From the NCBI GenBank assembly GCA_003695455.1, contig RFJF01000562.1, positions 1 through 5,411 on the forward strand: a stretch of 5,411 bases of DNA, in the 5' to 3' direction. The position numbers and the translations under genes are program-made. The notes beneath the pieces are model-generated. The model searched no databases, was not told where the DNA came from, and saw only the letters and a list, made by a program, of their open reading frames with translations. This DNA comes from Chloroflexota bacterium. GTDB lineage: Bacteria; Chloroflexota; Anaerolineae; 4572-78; J111. Positions 4,566 to 5,411 of the stretch are shown here, one piece after another; position 1 is the stretch's first letter, and every line of letters begins with the position of its first letter.

Positions 4566-5171
4566 ATGCTTTTCACTGCCAACATTATTTTTAAGGAGTT
4601 TGCCATGGGACGCACTGCATATTCAAATGTTCAGGCCTCACAGGCGTCTGGCGCGCCCTGGTGGCTGTTCGGGCTGCTGGTGGTCATTGCCTTGGCGGCC
4701 GTAGTTATTAGCTGGATGATGCGCCAAAAACAGCAGTCTGCATCAGAATCAGTGCCGGCCGCGCCACCGCCTCCCGAACCGGTTGCCATGCGCAGCACGC
4801 CGGTAGCGGTAGCGCCAGAACCGGAACCTGCCGCCGAAATTGCCCAAGCGGCGGAAGACACCGCCCCGGTTGAAGAAGCCGCCGAAGAATCTTCCGCCCC
4901 GGAAGCCCCGGCGGAGCCGGACAACCTGACCCGCATCGAGGGAATTGGCCCCAAAATTTCAAGCTGGCTCAACGATGCGGGCATCACCACCTTTGCCCAG
5001 TTGGCCGAGATGACACCGGAGCAAATTGCAGAAATTCTGCAAAACGCCGGTCACCGGATTGCCAACCCCGCCACCTGGCCGGAGCAGGCCAAACTGGCCG
5101 CCGCCGGCGACTGGGAGACACTGGCCGCGCTGCAGGATAACCTGCACGGCGGTCGCCGTCTGGCAGACTAA
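4566..5171 (+). CDS. Membrane-anchored helix-hairpin-helix protein (TRIEGIGPKI type)
   Basis: This 201-residue protein has a single membrane span at about 31-52 (APWWLFGLLVVIALAAVVIS, then MMRQKQQ on the cytoplasmic side). A low-complexity Pro/Ala/Glu linker follows (about 57-118), then a C-terminal helix-hairpin-helix domain (120-200) with NLTRIEGIGPKISSWL, AGITTFAQLAEM, ATWPEQAKLAAAGDWE and LQDNLHGGRR. This C-terminal domain is found in other bacteria as a tail on unrelated proteins (for example ribosomal L21-like and respiratory-chain-subunit-like proteins); its ligand is not established to my knowledge, and DNA binding is only suggested by the HhH fold. Two in-frame starts have good ribosome sites: 4566 (AGGAGG, spacing 6) and 4605 (AAGGAG at 4593-4598, spacing 6; 188 residues). 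I give the longer; the shorter fits the predicted membrane topology equally well. The gene stands alone after a repeat-rich spacer and converges with thrS. No clear promoter is visible. Confidence 0.85.
   Translation: MLFTANIIFKEFAMGRTAYSNVQASQASGAPWWLFGLLVVIALAAVVISWMMRQKQQSASESVPAAPPPPEPVAMRSTPVAVAPEPEPAAEIAQAAEDTAPVEEAAEESSAPEAPAEPDNLTRIEGIGPKISSWLNDAGITTFAQLAEMTPEQIAEILQNAGHRIANPATWPEQAKLAAAGDWETLAALQDNLHGGRRLAD
4593..4598 (+). promoter_or_regulatory. Second ribosome binding site, for the internal start at 4605
   Basis: AAGGAG lies six bases before an in-frame ATG at 4605, 39 bases after the first start. Having two good sites in tandem leaves the true start of the HhH protein open. Confidence 0.6.
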
Positions 5172-5185
5172 CACCACAAAACAAA

Positions 5186-5217
5186 AAGCCCCGGAGGCGT
5201 CAAATCCTCCGGGGCTT
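5186..5217. terminator. Shared terminator between the HhH gene and thrS
   Basis: AAGCCCCGGAGG (5186-5197) and CCTCCGGGGCTT (5206-5217) form a perfect 12-bp GC-rich stem with an 8-base loop. On the minus strand the stem is followed by TTTTT-G-TTTT, a proper U tract, so it is a strong intrinsic terminator for thrS. On the plus strand CTTGCAACC follows, so termination of the HhH gene would rest on the hairpin alone. Confidence 0.9.
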
Positions 5218-5220
5218 GCA

Positions 5221-5253
5221 ACCGGCTACATTTACCGGTTACAACCGGTTACA
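5221..5253 (-). repeat. 10-bp repeat (three copies) starting at the thrS stop codon
   Basis: On the minus strand TGTAACCGGT occurs at 5253-5244 and 5243-5234, then after three A as TGTAGCCGGT at 5230-5221. The first copy includes the last two bases of the thrS final sense codon and its TAA stop. Each unit contains the palindrome ACCGGT (or a near form). The array fills the gap between stop codon and terminator. Confidence 0.8.
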
Positions 5254-5411
5254 GTTCTGACACGCGATTGGCAATTTTCTGCTGCACATCGGCAATAAAT
5301 TGGGCCACGGGCAGGCCGTTTTGGCGGCTGTTGTCTCGCCGCCGCAGAGCCACGGTTTCATTTTCAACCTCGCGGTCACCTACCACCAACTGGTACGGGA
5401 CCTGCATCAAC
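5249..5411 (-). CDS. thrS: Threonyl-tRNA synthetase, C-terminal 53 residues
   Basis: The minus strand reads LMQVPYQLVVGDREVENETV, then ALRRRDNSRQNGLPVAQFIA, then DVQQKIANRVSEL and TAA (5251-5249), open to the right edge. This is the end of the anticodon-binding domain of class II threonyl-tRNA synthetase. The stretch VPYQLVVGDREVENETVALRRR is the highly conserved strand-loop of that domain, and the closing basic helix with a short acidic tail is typical. The enzyme charges tRNA-Thr with threonine in the cytoplasm. Most of the protein, including the catalytic core, lies outside the window. The gene ends at a strong terminator shared with the convergent HhH gene. Confidence 0.93.
   Translation of the reverse strand, partial: LMQVPYQLVVGDREVENETVALRRRDNSRQNGLPVAQFIADVQQKIANRVSEL

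Overview
The window is a moderately GC-rich bacterial chromosome segment, densely coded, with no phage, transposase, CRISPR, rRNA or tRNA signature. By inference it most resembles a Chloroflexota (Anaerolineae-like) genome. The reasons are the mixture of an MgtE transporter, a polytopic GT-C-like membrane protein, a membrane-anchored helix-hairpin-helix protein of the TRIEGIGPKI type, and spacers filled with short degenerate tandem repeats. This assignment is soft, because no ribosomal marker is present.

Layout. Bases 1-101 (minus) hold the start of a lipoprotein gene. Bases 102-362 are a divergent control region with two back-to-back promoters of near-consensus sequence, TTGACA-N17-TACACT on the minus strand and TTGACA-N17-TAAAAT on the plus strand. 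The minus promoter appears to start transcription at the ATG itself. The plus promoter gives mgtE a leader of about 170 nt with several hairpins. mgtE (363-1712) encodes a CBS-domain magnesium channel/transporter. A short spacer with an extended -10 promoter (TGGTATAAT) then starts a probable three-gene operon: a polytopic glycosyltransferase-like protein (1801-3177), a peroxiredoxin of the Bcp family (3207-3671), and a PlsC-type acyltransferase (3672-4379, start codon directly abutting the previous stop). A repeat-filled spacer (4380-4565) precedes a membrane-anchored helix-hairpin-helix protein (4566-5171). This converges on the 3' end of thrS (minus, 5249-5411) across a 12-bp perfect terminator hairpin.

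The main discovery is in the peroxiredoxin. The reading frame contains one in-frame TGA (3336-3338) exactly where Bcp proteins carry the peroxidatic cysteine (PKAMTSG-[TGA]-TVQ versus PKAMTPG-C-TVQ in E. coli Bcp). Homology runs unbroken on both sides, the protein has no cysteine at all, and a hairpin suited to a bacterial SECIS lies in the proper distance range downstream. TGA is used as a normal stop by the gene just upstream. The best reading is a selenocysteine-containing, one-Sec (resolving-Cys-less) Bcp peroxiredoxin, which ordinary gene callers would split or truncate.

A second pattern is that three different short tandem repeats (7-bp, 8-bp and 10-bp units) each begin at or overlap a stop codon (3175-3177, 4377-4379 and the thrS stop at 5249-5251). 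Another 7-bp repeat sits just before a Shine-Dalgarno sequence. These spacers look like products of local short-repeat expansion.
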